Of a DNA stretch of 50,468 bases, positions 35,695-48,740 are shown in pieces. This DNA comes from Hymenoscyphus infarciens (taxonomy: Eukaryota > Ascomycota > Leotiomycetes > Helotiales > Helotiaceae), in contig LLCB01000139.1 of assembly GCA_001414345.1 (NCBI GenBank), forward strand, positions 1-50,468, written 5' to 3'. The first letter of the stretch is position 1. Every line of letters begins with the position of its first letter. The notes below the pieces were generated by a model. That model saw nothing but the letters and a program-made list of their open reading frames with translations, ran no database searches and was not told where the DNA came from. The translations under genes were made by a program, and so were the position numbers.

Positions 35695-38600
35695 ACTCAT
35701 TCCCCGATTGATATTCGGTCATCAATTTCCGAAAGTAGTTATCATAAAAGAAACTTCGGGTTGTTTTGATGCCATAGTCTTGCACCCTGGAGCCATTCAG
35801 GTTTAGAGTTTGTTCAAGGAGAGTTGGAATAATCGAAACTCAAAGTAGCTGATTCTTTGTGGTACTCAAGTTCATTATTCAAGGGGCTGGGTCGTTTGGG
35901 CTTCCATCGTTCTCTTGGTCCCGTGGTCCCAACCTCCTCCGATAATCGGCCTACTCAGTTCATTCCATGAGGTTGGGAACATGATATTCCCACCCTCAGG
36001 TTGTCGAACTTTTTTGTAAAGCGGGTAAGCCGTCCCTTTTTGGGTAAGCTGTTGAGTAAGCTGCGAGTAAGCCCCCAGTAAGCTAGTAAGTCATAACTCT
36101 CAATCATACCGCCACCGCCACGCACGTGCTTTTGACCCCTCCATTTCCTATTTGAGATTGAGGTGCATATCTTGTTGCATGTCGTTTTAGTCTATCATAG
36201 ACTAAAAATTCCTTTGAGATTCGAAGTTGTCTCCTCTCACCTCCTGTGTAAAACGTTAGGGCCAATCCAAAGTCAAGATACTATGTAGGTATTGAGGGTA
36301 GGTATCAAAGTAAAACGATGCTCCTCTGGTCATCCCAACTTTATCCGCGCAAACCAATCATCTCTTTCCCTCGCCTCTCTATCGAGAAATTCACCAGCTG
36401 CCAATTCAACAAAATAACCTCTCAAGGAGATGTATGTTCACTACCAAGAAAAGAACAGTCAATGGAGCAGGCATCGTTTTGTTTTGTTCATCCTGGCCTG
36501 AATGATACTGCATGGTTACTAGCATCCGAAAGATCCATAAGTCCCAGTCACATAACAAGGAGAGGATCTGGCGACGTGAATTCTTCGCACATGCGGAAGA
36601 TTTAAAAATTTCGATAACAAACTCCTTTTCGAAAGTAGTCTCTTATTCGAAGACTGGAGAACGTTCGGATTCTCAGAAGCAGGGAGTACACCATGGGTGA
36701 CTGGTAGCCAGAGATGGGTTCAGTCGCAGCGTCGCCTCAAACACTTCTAGATAATTGCGCTACGGTTCTCAGCTCCATGCTTCCAAATGTTCCGTAGCCG
36801 AATTTGCTACCATGTGGTTTATTAATGACAGACGGATAGCCCGCGAGACTCTCTTATATATACCACAAATTTCGCTCTAGCCCGAGACTACATGTGATTT
36901 TGACTTGGGATTTGATTGCGATGATTCACTTGATTACTTCCTCGTAGACTTGAAGTAAAGAGCTAGTAAACTTATTACTCACCTACATGAGAATAAACCT
37001 CCACTTCATCACCCAAAATTTTGCTCTACTGTATAAGAGCCAAGTGTGAGATTATTATCTCAGGCATCAATACAACTGGAATGAGACTGGAAGACTGCAG
37101 CCTGGCCCTTCCTAGAGGTCTTCCACAGCCAATAGATAGTTATTGCACTGCGCTTATCCAAACGCTTCGCTGTGACTGTCGCTTCTTGCCCTCTTCTTCT
37201 TTTTCTCATTTGAAATTTCTCTGTTAGTTTCTACACTACTGTCGTTTTAAATTTCACTGTCGTTTCAGAAGTTGCCGTCGATGGCATTTCCAGCCAACCG
37301 TCCACCATTGTCTGTTTTACTGTCAATAAAATTTCATTCAGATGAAGGAGAGGTGAATTGCAAACACATCTTGGCTTTGGTGGGTTTTTCTTTGTGCAGT
37401 ATGTTTGTAAGACAAAAAAGGCCATTAGGGTGTTGACTTATTACTTAGCGGTGGTTGAGCATTGGGCGACCAGAGTTGTTAGTATAAAATCTAACGCTTA
37501 TTACATGCGGACGGAGTTTGAAGTTAGGTGGCTGCTTTTATATTGAATTTCGAGCTTAGTCTTACTTTCTTTTTTGAGAAGAGTGTTACTCATTCTTTTG
37601 TTGTTTGTTGTAGAGTTAATAAGAGGAAGAACTTATGCACAAAGATGAAGCAAAGGTGATGAAGTAAAGGTGAAAAAATCCAATGAAGCGCAGGAATTAG
37701 ACTAAAATGTAACATGAACAGCTGATTTATAAAAAATTTTAACAACACTTTGGAAGGATCTAAATATACTCTGAGATAATACCCGGCTGCTTAATTCAAG
37801 TCTTTATACGTTACACGACATTTAAAGACATCCTTAGAAGAGTAAAGCAATAGTGATAAACTATAATTCTTCAATCTTTCCAACATTCTCTCATCTAGAA
37901 ACTACTTTCACTTTTTCCCATTCCTCAGGTCTGTTACTTAAGTAATTGTAAAATAATTGAAGAAGGCCATGAACTTAAACCAAGCCGGGTACTTCAACCA
38001 CTTGTTTGTTCTTTTTATCTCCACTGGTTTCAGAGCGATTCTCGCTAGCAAAAAGGAACTTTCGGTTGAATGGCATCACCGCAAATAGTTGTGCCTGGAA
38101 CATTTCGCTACAGCAATTAAGCGAGCGCAGAAGGGGGTCCGCATTCACTTAGCTACAGATACCCCACCATAAGACCAACGATCACTTTTTCTCTTACAGG
38201 AAGAGAAACCACAATTTACTAAATTTTGGCCCGGTCGGAGGACGGAAAATCGAACTAAGTTCCATTTTTAGGTCCTACCTTTGCATACATGTTTTCGTCT
38301 TAGATAGTATGATAGTGACATCCGGAATGTCAGTGTTTTGAGACAGACTTTAGAAAGCTCGGATTTATCTCCAAATCTCCTTCGAGTAGAGTTGAGTAGC
38401 CGAAAAGCTATTAGTGGACTGAGAGCGTTGCGTAGATCACGCGTGGGTCTAAGGAGGAGAGCATTGAATGTTAAAGCTTTACATAGTACTTGGTTTATAT
38501 TTAAACTTCGTGCGATCTATTATTAGCGCTAAGCCTCTTTGAACTAGATGAGCAAGGGTAAAGTAAACTAGGTTCTCATAAGTCTTTCTTGAACAATTGA

Positions 38601-40480
38601 ATGTTGGGTTTCACTATTATTCAAAAGACCAGGTAGTAATTTGAGATTGCTACCTTTTCTCACACGTAAATCTAGTACGGGTCCACTTGTAACATAGTTC
38701 GAAAGAGAAGAAGGTGATGACCACAAATTCATGCGTTGTAAATACTGTGATTAAATTTGGGCATTGTCATAGAGGCATTTCCAGCTTACTGTCTTGCTTC
38801 CCCGTCCCTGACGTTAAATTTACAAGATTACTACTTCTAAATGATCCGTGAAACGGAAAAATTCATTTCACGTAAAACCTAATACGGTATTCATCTGAAA
38901 GGAGCAAATTCTCGACAGCAAAAAGAGAGCCGACAGCGATATGATTTTTTTACACATAAATTTTCGATTTAGCCGGATTCAAGGCAGAAAGCGTGAAGTT
39001 ACGTTTTTCAGTCAAAGTATTAGCTCCACATTCAGGGAATGGCTCGATAGTTTCTCGTCCTCCGCTCTTCAGTGCGAGAAGAATTGTATCCCATCTTTAT
39101 GCAGCCGCAAGATCGTTGCATCTATGGCAGTAACAACTAGTTATCAGGTCTTAGTAGTAATTTTAAACCTAGAAATCTTTCAAGAAGCTTTTGGTTGTTT
39201 GAGAGCTAAGCTGCTGAATCATGCCACATTCTATAGTGAGGTGGTCTATATAAATCAGAGTATTCTTCCTTATGAAATAAAATAGTAATAAAGTTTGCTA
39301 TAGCCGTAATCTCTTTGATTCTAGAGAGTCGAGATTGGTGTGTGTTATATTTTACTGAATGGAATAGTCTCTCCTTTTCTCCGACTCTCCTCAATGTAGA
39401 ATATTCACTAAAATTCTACCGGGAACTTAGGTTGAGAGAAGTTGCAAAGTGTTTGGATATAGAGTGCCAGGTTGGAATCGGTAGTGAGAAAGGATACGGA
39501 GATTTTTCGTTCGGATCTTGGGGGGTGGTGGGTTGTAAGTGTGCAGAGGTGGGAGGTCTTGATTATATAAATATGGAATATACTTGCATGAGACACCACC
39601 TCCTTAATATACATGTGTAAACTGCTTGTCCTACCATGAATGCTAACGCGGACTTGTGGTATGAACTTCTACCTTCATTTTCTCTGATTGGTTTCACCTT
39701 TGAGCCATAGTTGTAAGCGAAATTTCGACGAGGAGCATACCGAGGGACTTATTCTTGACGGTTTCGCCGTACAGTCTCTGCATATAGGTTAAGTATAAGG
39801 AGATGAAAAGAAAACAAAAGGGTTGTTATACCAAATAGCATAAAAATAGAACTATACCCACGTAGCTATCACTCGAAACCATGGCGACCAAGAGTCAAAG
39901 GAAAAGAATCCCAGCTTATTATGTGTTGTACTGTACGTGAATCACTTTCCAACTCTGTAAAATCCCTCCCATGCCATCAGACCTCTCCAAATCCGTCACA
40001 ACGGTCCTACAAGTCACGCTTTTCCCTTTTCCCTTTGCAAGATCAAAAGCTTCTTCTCCTTCAACAACGCGAAGTCCATTGACAGAAATCATCAGACCAA
40101 CATTAGTTTCCAAATCAGTATGTATAAAATTAAGAATTCACCAAAAAATAAGGTGAGAAAACGACTGATGACTTAAAAGACCATTTGGATGATCTAAAAG
40201 TGGCTCTTATCCTTTCCATAGGATTCATGTTAAATTCCCTTCAAAACCTATCATGCCAGGTAAAAGCTTCAAGAAGTACATACTCCCTAGTCATTACTCC
40301 GTTTCCGTCGTTCTGTTTTACCATCCGGTGCTGCATTGAGATGGGTTAGCGTCACAATCGTAACGACTCTTGTAGTAGCAACCAGAAACGGTGTGAAAAC
40401 ACCAATTTCTCTACAAACCGTCTTTGAAAAGGACACGAATAAAAATACGAAGAGTAACCCACCATCTTAATTGGGGGTGG
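35695..40480. other. 4.8-kb gene-poor region
   Basis: Only short scattered open frames with no recognisable motif are present. Composition is moderately AT-rich but without the extreme damage of the left block. A GTAAGC word cluster (36025-36090) is the only structure noticed. No tRNA or rRNA was seen. Confidence 0.5.
36025..36090 (+). repeat. Cluster of GTAAGC words
   Basis: GTAAG occurs six times in 66 bp (36025, 36044, 36056, 36067, 36078, 36086), five times as GTAAGC, at irregular 8-19 bp spacing. The word equals a 5' splice consensus on the + strand. Confidence 0.55.
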
Positions 40481-40487
40481 GGGTTTT

Positions 40488-40830
40488 ACATCGCAGTGAG
40501 GCTATCAATCCAGCTCTTGTGTGCAGCTCTAAATCCATCACAGGCCGAGGCATGAGTAATAATCGCCAGGCTATTTTCAACTTCACAAGCTTTGAGTCCA
40601 AGAACCATATCGGATATTTCCATTGAGTATAATTAAAATCAGCATTCTTATACCACTGCACCAGAGACCAGGGTTGGATACTGACTGACCTTTACCCATC
40701 CACTGGCGAAGAGGCTGTCGTTGATACAGCAAAGATTCCCAGTCTCGCTTAATTTTCCCAAGTCTGAAGGCACGATGGTGGAGGGCGAAGGAAGGATTAA
40801 CTCCTCTCTTGTTCAAAGTTTGTGATGCCA
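40488..40830 (-). pseudogene. Coding-like fragments of an unrecognised gene
   Basis: Minus-strand frames without a usable start look like exon pieces. About 40820-40692 encodes LPSPSTIVPSDLGKLSETG followed by CINDSLFASGWVK and then a GTCAGT donor. About 40625-40488 encodes DMVLGLKACEVENSLAI and SACDGFRAAHKSWIDSL, then a stop. A middle piece reads WYKNADFNYTQW in another frame. I could not join them in phase with any splice pair, so a decayed gene 3' end is likely. The family is not recognised. Confidence 0.3.
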
Positions 40831-41133
40831 GTGACTTTCATGCAGCTGCTTAGACTAGCCGGTCTTTTAAAAATGACTAAAACCACCGAGTTTCAGGAAC
40901 TGGGCGTTTTGTAGTGGAGGTATGTTACATAAAAACTGAATGCAAAAAGGGAAAAGAGAGGAATATGGCAATTGCCAATATCCGTTACGCTGCGTTGCTA
41001 TGTTCAAGCACTCACTAGCCTAAATATACAAGGCCTGAGTCCGTCGTCTTCAGATCTACAACTGTGCCATCCTGATTCAAGTCGCTTCGAGTCTCTCTAT
41101 TCCAGTCGCTTCGAATCTCCCCAGAAGAACTTC

Positions 41134-43082
41134 TCATTCCTCAGTTACCTTGCCAACTTCTCCAGTCTCGCCACCATAATCCTCCCCCTCCCAAATAGCC
41201 TCAACAACACTCATCCTACAACCCTCAACTCTCTTAACACCCACGAACTTGAACCCCTCGATACTTTCGAAGAGATTCTTATACTGGCCCTCACTCCTCT
41301 CCGTAGCATTAAGCAACGTAAGCATAACCAAATCCATAGTCCTAGTAATCTTCTCATCCCACAAATTCTCCTCTCCAAACCCGTCCCTCAAGCAATGATC
41401 ATTAATCAAAACCCTCGCTCCCTTCTTCAAAGCGGGAATCAGGTTCTTCAAAATCTTGGCGGCGTATTTATCAGAGTGGTTATGGAAGATCCAGCGGAAG
41501 AAATATATATCTGCATCCTTGACGGGTTGGGGAGTGAAGAAATCATGGGCTTGGTAGTGGATACGATCTGTGAGCGGGGCTTCGTGTTCAGGTGCGGAGG
41601 CGATGGTTTTTGGGAGGTCTTGGACTATGAATTTCAGGTTGGGGTATTCGGCTGCGAGGGCGCGGGGGACGAAACCGTGGGATCCGCCGATGTCGATTAT
41701 TGTTGCGCCGCTTTCGTTGAGGGTGGCCCAATCGTAGTTTTTGAGGAGGTAGGAGATCTCGTAGCCTTCGCCGCCAGTGAGAGATGTCATGGCTCCTCCC
41801 ATGCGCTTTGCCCGAACGGGGTCCTTGCCGAAGGTGACGAACATAGGTTCGACATTGGTAGTGTTGTTTGCGGCTTGGAAACCAGTTTGCGTTGGCTCAG
41901 AGGCGGAAGGATGTTCGGTGAGGGCAGAGATCACTTTTGATGCTGCCTACATTGGAGTCAGTATAGATGAATTGAAGAATTTTTGGTGATCTGGGAGTCG
42001 AGAGGGTGATCCGAAAGGGAAGGAGCTGAGGTTTTTGATACTGGTAGACTAGTTTCCAATGGTATCACAGTTTAATAGCTCTGGGAGTTTCACTTACAGG
42101 GAAAATATCATCGGTGGTGAAGCCAACCCAATCACTCATAGCATCATCTTCGGCCAGAACCCTACTTGCAGCAGTATGTGCCACAACATCAGGAGTGACC
42201 TCTCGGAAGATCCGATTCGTCATGGCATGTCGCATAAAACGTCGGACGTTGACTTCATCCAATCCCACCTTCTCGGCAATCTGAGCATATGTAGCTGTTT
42301 CATGTACAGGGAATGATTTGGCTGTCAAGGATTAGTTTGTGACCTGTAAGTATAAGACTAGGCTCGCGATGGACATTATAAGTGGCTTATATCTACCTAC
42401 CTAGCCCTCACTGTTTCAACTTGCTAGCACAATTCATGTGAATTATCCAAGACAGTTAGAGCAAGCAACTTTAATTGTCCCAGAAGGTGGTTTGAACAAC
42501 AAGAAGTACCGAAGGCTTTTACTGCCGCTTTTAATGTCCACTGCGAGCTCGGGGTATTACATACCGATCTTGTAATGGTTCATTGCCTGAAGTGAGAGTT
42601 GGTCGTTGAACTGCCGAGTTGTCAGTACATCTCTCACACGTCCTAGAGCCAGTCGATCTTACATTCCAACTCATCCATCGAATCGTCTCTTTCGGTCCCG
42701 TAACCAAGTCACCGAGTTCCTTGGTAGCTCTGACGATATTCTCTCTTGCCATCTTGATATCATCTGGTAACTTTGGGAAAGCGAGAGGGGCATCAACATC
42801 AAAAGACGGTTCAGCTTTTCCACTTTCCTTCATGTATTTCTCCAACTTCTCAGTCTCTTGGGTGATCGTCTTTGCAAGTGCGACCAGGCTGGAAGTCGAG
42901 GGTGCAAGTGTGCTTTCCGGGGTCATATTTCGAGTTTCTTGGGTAGAGAGGTCGGATTCGTTTGGAGAAGGAGCGACCGCAGAGCTGATACTACGACGAT
43001 TGCCGATGCGGTTATTCGCAGCAGCAGAATTACTTCTTGTATGAATGCGGAAGCGATTGCGTAGTTTGGTAAGAGCGTTCAT
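41134..43082 (-). CDS. Family 2 O-methyltransferase
   Basis: This is a predicted SAM-dependent O-methyltransferase of the type that methylates hydroxyls of small aromatic or polyketide products. Exons are 43082-42663, 42610-42565, 42321-42098 and 41946-41134 (500 aa). A 140-residue N-terminal extension, rich in Ser/Thr/Arg at first, precedes the dimerisation winged helix (HETATYAQIAEKVGLDEVNVRRFMRHAM). The SAM site is IIDIGGSHGFVPRALA. The catalytic histidine region is RWIFHNHSD, followed by KKGARVLINDHCL. Exon 2 is only 46 nt, supported by phase and by the sequence NDQLSLQAMNHYKI that the family expects. No synthase lies nearby, so the substrate is unknown. Confidence 0.9.
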
Positions 43083-43901
43083 CTTTGCGATTTCCCCAAG
43101 GGATATCAGGTGTTGGTGGTTGTTGGTGTTGTACTATAGTTTGGGTAAACTGCTCTCGGTAAAGTCGATATTGGAGACGATCTTGAAAACTCCCAAAGTT
43201 GAAGTCAGTTTTATCTCTACCGATGATCGTTCACACCTTTACCGGCCCGAACTTTTCTTCACTCCCAAGCTTCCAAATGGACGTCCTTCCTTCCCCGAAA
43301 ACTCCTCCTCTTTTTGAACCTGTGCCGCTAGATGTTGCCAATTCACCATCCTCTGGTATTGGATCTCAATCGCACACATGCAAGCGCAACTGAGAGACCC
43401 CCCCAAAGCTTCCCAAACGATATATCAAAACTTTGTGTCCGCACGTGACCTCAAAATCCCCCAAACTGCCCTGTCCCGGCAATTAATTGTGATTTGTCGC
43501 GAAGGAAACAAGAGGGCTCACTGGAGTGCGTAAATCAAGAAGGAGCGAAACAAGAGACACAAGGGAAGAAATGGGAAATGGGAAGTGGGAAATCCGAAAT
43601 CCGAAGCAGCGGTGTCAAGAACCAAACCGTCGGTCCCTCCAACCAAAAGATTATATGATTATATTTCTCAAATATATGTATATCCCAGCAAACCTCAACC
43701 CCAGTCAGTTCCAATCTCCCAGCCACAACACCTTTCTAGAAAAGGCAACCACGAGCCGGTCCCTGGCCTTGAGAGCTTCAGGAACGCAGAAACGCAGACA
43801 AACCCCAAACCCCAAACCAGTATTAAAAAGCAAGCGAGCTAGCCTCATAAATCAATACCAAATGGAAGGTGGGAGAGGACCGATATCTCCGTGGTCCCCA
43901 G

Positions 43902-43945
43902 CCACCTCCTGTCAACGTTTTCTCCACCTCCTGTCAACGTTTTCC
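43902..43945 (+). repeat. Two tandem copies of a 22-bp unit
   Basis: CCACCTCCTGTCAACGTTTT plus two bases is present twice in a row, the copies differing only in the last base. Confidence 0.85.
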
Positions 43946-44099
43946 CCACCAACCTGGAAGTGGAGTCTTGGGTAACTTGGGTTGGGTTGGGGTAGATCCA
44001 CATGTCCACGATGAAGGATTAAAAGCGGGGACGGAAATGTTGACGAATACGTGGACCTTAAGTGGGGAAGAAGTGGAAAAGACAACGAAACATGCAGAC

Positions 44100-44120
44100 G
44101 CAGTCCATACTATGGACTGC
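44100..44120. repeat. Perfect 10-bp inverted repeat, 1-bp loop
   Basis: GCAGTCCATA, one C, then TATGGACTGC: a perfect dyad, either a dimer-binding site or a chance palindrome. Confidence 0.8.
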
Positions 44121-44929
44121 ATAGTGCCTACCTATGGTGATGGTGCCAGAAAAGTGTGTAAGTGCCCCGGAAAAAAACGTCGCTTTTCTGCATCATTGAC
44201 GGGAAAGTGTCCCCGGGGAGCTGCAGCTGCTGCGAATATGAGGCATCAGATAACACAAGCAAACCAGGTCGGGTGCAACGGTTTGTGGGATGATGAATTG
44301 ATGAATTGTCCAGCGGACCAGCCATCGTCAACTCCTCAACTCGAGAGGCCCTTTCCCTTTTCAGAAGAGCGAGCTCGATGGCCTCAGTGGTCCAGTCGAG
44401 GCATTTTGGTAGATTACGTAAACAGCAAAGTTGGTGATGATCATCATAGACCCCACTTCTGCAGCCAACCCCTGTATCACTCACGCCCTTCTTCCATGTT
44501 ACCGAAGAAAACAAAATCGATCCCAACAAGCAATCGAGGTGACAAGTAAAACAGAACCACGAGGGGATTCCCATACAGTACCTAGGTATCAAAATGCCAA
44601 AATGCCAGGAGCCGCCTCAGATTCGGCAGCGGTGGCTTTCAACCAACCAACCAGCCCTCACACTCTCACACTAGCTTCCCCACCTTCTCCACCTTCTATA
44701 CCTAGGTATTCTCATGGATATTTCTCGTCACACCCCGTGACCCCCATTGACGAATCGTCTTCGTCATCGCCATCGTGCTGTGTTGCGTCATCCATCAGTC
44801 AAAAGGAGAAGTGCATAGGTAGGTACTGTATGGTTCCACCCCTGCATATGCCATCTGAATGCGAATTGTATCTTAAAGGGAATTTCAGGAATTAGAATAT
44901 ATCTGAATTATTCCCCTCAGACTTAACCC

Positions 44930-46519
44930 TCACGCAGGTTTCTGCCCGCAGATAACATGTAATGGCATCCAATAATGTGGGCCACCCATCTCGTACGCCT
45001 TCCGGACACCGACCAGATAAACATCCACCTGTTCCCGACTCCACCCCAACCCTCTGGTAAACGGTCCCATGGCAATCGGCTGCAACCCATCCACCAGAAT
45101 CGTTCTCCAATATGATCCCACCGTCTTCAAAACTCGGTTCCTCGGCCACGGACCTATGGGCACATGAAATAATGTCGTGGAGACATGGACGAATCCAGCT
45201 TCCCGCATCATATTTTCGAGAAGGAGGGTAGCGTTGAAATTAACACCCAGATTCGAGAGCGCGGCAATGACAAAGCCCCAATACTCGGCTACGAGGTTAT
45301 CCGCAGGTATGCTGTTGTCGGAGCTGTAGGGATAGTGGTGGATTTCTTGAAGTTCGAACCAACCGCCCGGTTTCAGATGGCTGGGAGAAATTTATGAGTT
45401 TGGAAGTTGCGAAGGAACCGATGCACTTACTCAAATACGTTCTTCATAAGCCTTGGCCAGTCTCTGATCGCCATCACTGTGTGTCGCGCATGAATGTAGT
45501 CGTAGTAATTCTCTGGTTTCAGCCAGGTGTCTTCGACATCGTCCACCATGAACTGCACATTCGGGGGAACCCACTCTGGTTGAATCCTAATTTGGTGAAT
45601 ATCAACAGGTGTTCACGTATAAACCAAGACAAACAAGAAACGACATGTATGCAATGTACGAGAACAGGAATTGATAGGTCCAAGAAGTGAAGAGGTACTT
45701 CTGGTCGTACCTGCCTGCCTTCGACTCTCGTCATTCCAACTCTTTAGAGCAATTTGATATATTACCCCAAACACTTGGAACAATTGTTACCCCGTGTGTT
45801 TGAAACAATCAGGCTCAATTGTTCGAAAAAGTTGGTGGCATGTCAACGATGGATATGCGAAGCTGGAATGTGCTTACGGACTTAAGTCGACACCAAGAAC
45901 GTTCGAGCTTGGATATAAGTCTCCCACTAACAGTGATGCATCGTCAGCTTCCTCTTCATGTCCATGACAACCTGGCAGACCGAGAACGTACTTTCAATCG
46001 CCCAGACCCCAGTCCCAGTGCCCATATCAAGAATATTTTGTGCATGTGGGCCAATGGGCGCAAAGTGATGTGTTTGGCATAAGCTGTGGACAATCTCAGT
46101 CAGTATTTCCATTTCTGGAAGGATGTCTGAGGAAACTCGGAGAATGCCCACTTCATGACCATCAAATGCTTCATATTCTCTCTTTCTTGTTCGCTATCTT
46201 CGTTTGGAAAGTTGTATTGCCCCTCACGGAACCTGTGGTACCTATGGCCATTCTCAAATGCGTAATCTCTGATGGATGAGGCCATGGAAGTGCTTGCAGA
46301 GCCTCGCATGGAGTCCGTCTCGTACCCCGCATCTGATTGTCCATCGATACCAGAATCAATATCAATCTCTTGTTGTGCCTGCTGAACAGCGTCGATGTTC
46401 TCCAAATCCTGCGCAGCCTGTTCTTCGGGTGATAATTCGGAATATGGTTTGGTGGGGTTCGGGGCTTGTGTGGAGACGACGGAAATGGCAGAATCGTGAG
46501 GTGACGGTGCTGGTCGCAT
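44930..46519 (-). CDS. LaeA-like / TAM-type SAM methyltransferase
   Basis: This is a predicted methyltransferase of the large fungal group related to LaeA, the global regulator of secondary metabolism. Exons are 46519-46152, 46083-45992, 45926-45878, 45586-45431 and 45380-44930 (371 aa). A low-complexity acidic N-terminus (about 1-75) precedes YAFENGHRYHRFREGQYNFPNEDSEQ, the hallmark block of the group. The SAM motif is ILDMGTGTGVWAIE, followed by VLGVDLSPIQPEWVPPNVQF, YDYIHARH and HLKPGGWFELQE. Introns of 68, 65, 291 and 50 nt fit the phases; the first has a TACTGAC branch site. Whether it acts as a regulator or as a small-molecule methyltransferase cannot be told; genomes of this group hold many paralogues. 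Confidence 0.88.
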
Positions 46520-47463
46520 ATTTCGAGATGTGAAGGTTCGGGAATTTGTAGAAGTGCTTTCCAGTCGAATTCGTTCAAGCGGTGCCGAGGTCTCAAGATC
46601 AAGTCTTGACGTCGTGTTCGAAGCTGGGAGAAATGTTTCTCATCTGTCCGAGGTACGTCGCGCAGAGTACGGGTAAATCTGCTGGGTTACTAATGTTGGC
46701 ATGGGATCGTGCAACATTTCCGGCCACAAGATTCGAGGAGGGGGGGGGTACAATAGAGTTTTTGAGAAATGTTTCGAGTGTGGGATGAGGACATGGAGAT
46801 GTGACAGGGTCAGAAGTTGAGCGAAGAACACTGACGGGAACTGTGGGTTGATTTCAATATGTGACTAGTGAGTTTATCGTGACGGACCGAGACGAAGCAG
46901 TTCCCCGACGCATCAGTAGGTACGGAGGTACCTCGCAGACTTTCTTCTCCAACACCAAGTGTGGAGAGTGGAGAAACGCTTGGTTGGATCAAGAGCCCAA
47001 GTGGCGGACGTTGGCGTTGCAGCGGGTGGGCTAAATCTGGCGACCTATTCCCTAGCGTTCTTGCGTTGAGGAGATCGGGTTTCCTTTTGCTCGACGATCG
47101 TAGATATTTGTTTCCTGTTTTTAGACAACACTGCCAATGCCAATCTAAACATCTAAACCAGCAACAGCGAGGAATCTCTCAACCCAATAAACTGGTCATG
47201 TAGCAATTTTGGTTATGGTCGGGTTGTGCGCGGAAAGGGGATTAGGGCGTTGCGCTTTGAGAAAAAGAAAATACTCGTACACCTCTGGAAATGCGGCCCC
47301 GCGTTTGAGAGTCGCGGATGCCAATCCAGCCACTGCTACAAGTATTCGCAATGGCAAATCGAAACCGAACCCCCATATGGTTGTATACATGTACATATTT
47401 TATCCTGGAAGAACATCAACACCTTCATTCAACTGAATAGACTGCTAGACAAGGAACTTTGAT

Positions 47464-47685
47464 GCCATTGTGGAACCACTCGGTTTGAGGATACTGCTGC
47501 TTCCCAACACCAAATTCAGACAGCTTCCCCTGCTGAGCTGCAATCGCCCAGTGTCGTACATCTGCAATTCACAACTGATGATTCAACAATTATATCCGGT
47601 CCACCAACTCCAGGCGAAGCGCATGCCAACCTGGAACACTTGTGGGTGGAGTTCATTGATTCGGGGGAAGGAAGGGGATTTCGAA
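47464..47685 (+). pseudogene. Startless coding-like frame, family unknown
   Basis: An open frame after TGA runs to TGA at its end and encodes TASPAELQSPSVVHLQFTTD, ISGPPTPGEAHANLEHLWVE and FIDSGEGRGFRIS. It has no ATG, and no clear partner exon was found. A GTGAGC donor-like site overlaps its end, and another open stretch follows in a different frame. It may be an exon or a relic, or chance. Confidence 0.2.
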
Positions 47686-48740
47686 TCTCGTGAGCTCTTC
47701 CTGTAGTGCACTTCGAAGAAGAATCGCTGGAGGCAAAGTCGCTTTAAGAATAAGCCTGTTTGGAATGTCAGAACAGTTTATTAGATGCGATTCCAAGGAA
47801 AGCTTACATTGTTTTCTCTCGCAAAGCACGGCGGAGAACTGGGCCTTCCCAATCAGAGCTTTGAACTAGAGCACTCTCTGATTGAGATTACCCTGGCATG
47901 GACTTTGTCAGTTGGTTCTGCAGATTTGGCATATGAAAAAGGGAGATAAAGCAACGGTAATAGTCGTTCTGTCTTGTTGTTTGTTGAATCTTGATGCGAT
48001 ATGGAAAGAAGGTTTTAGGGGTTTGACCAAGGTCGGAACATCATCGGCTAAACTTTAGGCCTCCTTAGGCTCCTCCTTTCCTCCCTTTCCTCATGCTTCC
48101 CAAAACCTCACAACTTCTTTTCAGCCAAAACACAGACCACAACAATTCAGAGATCAAATATTCTTTTCTAGTAAGAACAAGCTGAGCCGGCTCCCCTATT
48201 CATTCTCGCTTAGCAAAAAGAGTTGTGTAATCAGCGGTCCCGCCCAAACGGGGCGCTGAGAAGGGGACCGAGAACTTTCAAGTCAGATCCTAACGGATAC
48301 CCCTAGTACCATTGCAAACAGTCAGAAATCCAAGCTGGGGACTCGGAAAACTTACAACGAGATCCTTGGATAATGACTTCCGAAATCTGTCATGAGGTTC
48401 TGGGGCGCTTCTCCCAAAGGCCAGTGGGCACTCATCTCCAGAAAAGCACAGCAGGCTAAGTCAATTCAAGCTTCATCCAACTCCCAACCAGTACGAGAAA
48501 GTGGTCTCCAACTCATTTCTCTCTTGATATTCAACAACCCCACATCCCAATCACATCGTTTGTGGGGCCCGCCCTCATTGCCATCATGGGGATACAGCAA
48601 GCAGCAAAACGCGGGGTGATCCACTCGTCAACCTCGAAAGTGCGGGGAACGAAGTGAGATACTCCGTACCTTCAGGTCTCCACTGCCCAGTGGGATTCCG
48701 TGGTATATCATTTCTCGCTGCCAATCAGCACGTCCAGTGT

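Larger units (their letters stand above)
43083..44929. other. 1.85-kb intergenic region
   Basis: It lies between the O-methyltransferase start and the 3' end of the LaeA-like gene. It contains a 226-codon open frame (43869-44549, +) with no recognised motif and a restriction-like mixture of simple words, which I do not accept as a gene. A tandem 22-bp repeat and a perfect hairpin are listed separately. Confidence 0.5.

Noticed and set aside
43869..44549. 226-codon open frame on the + strand
   Set aside because: No motif, odd residue mix, and the overlapping frames are equally open. A GC-normal intergenic stretch can give this by chance.
22937..46519. Complete secondary-metabolite gene cluster
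   Set aside because: No polyketide synthase, NRPS, terpene cyclase or transporter is present in the window.
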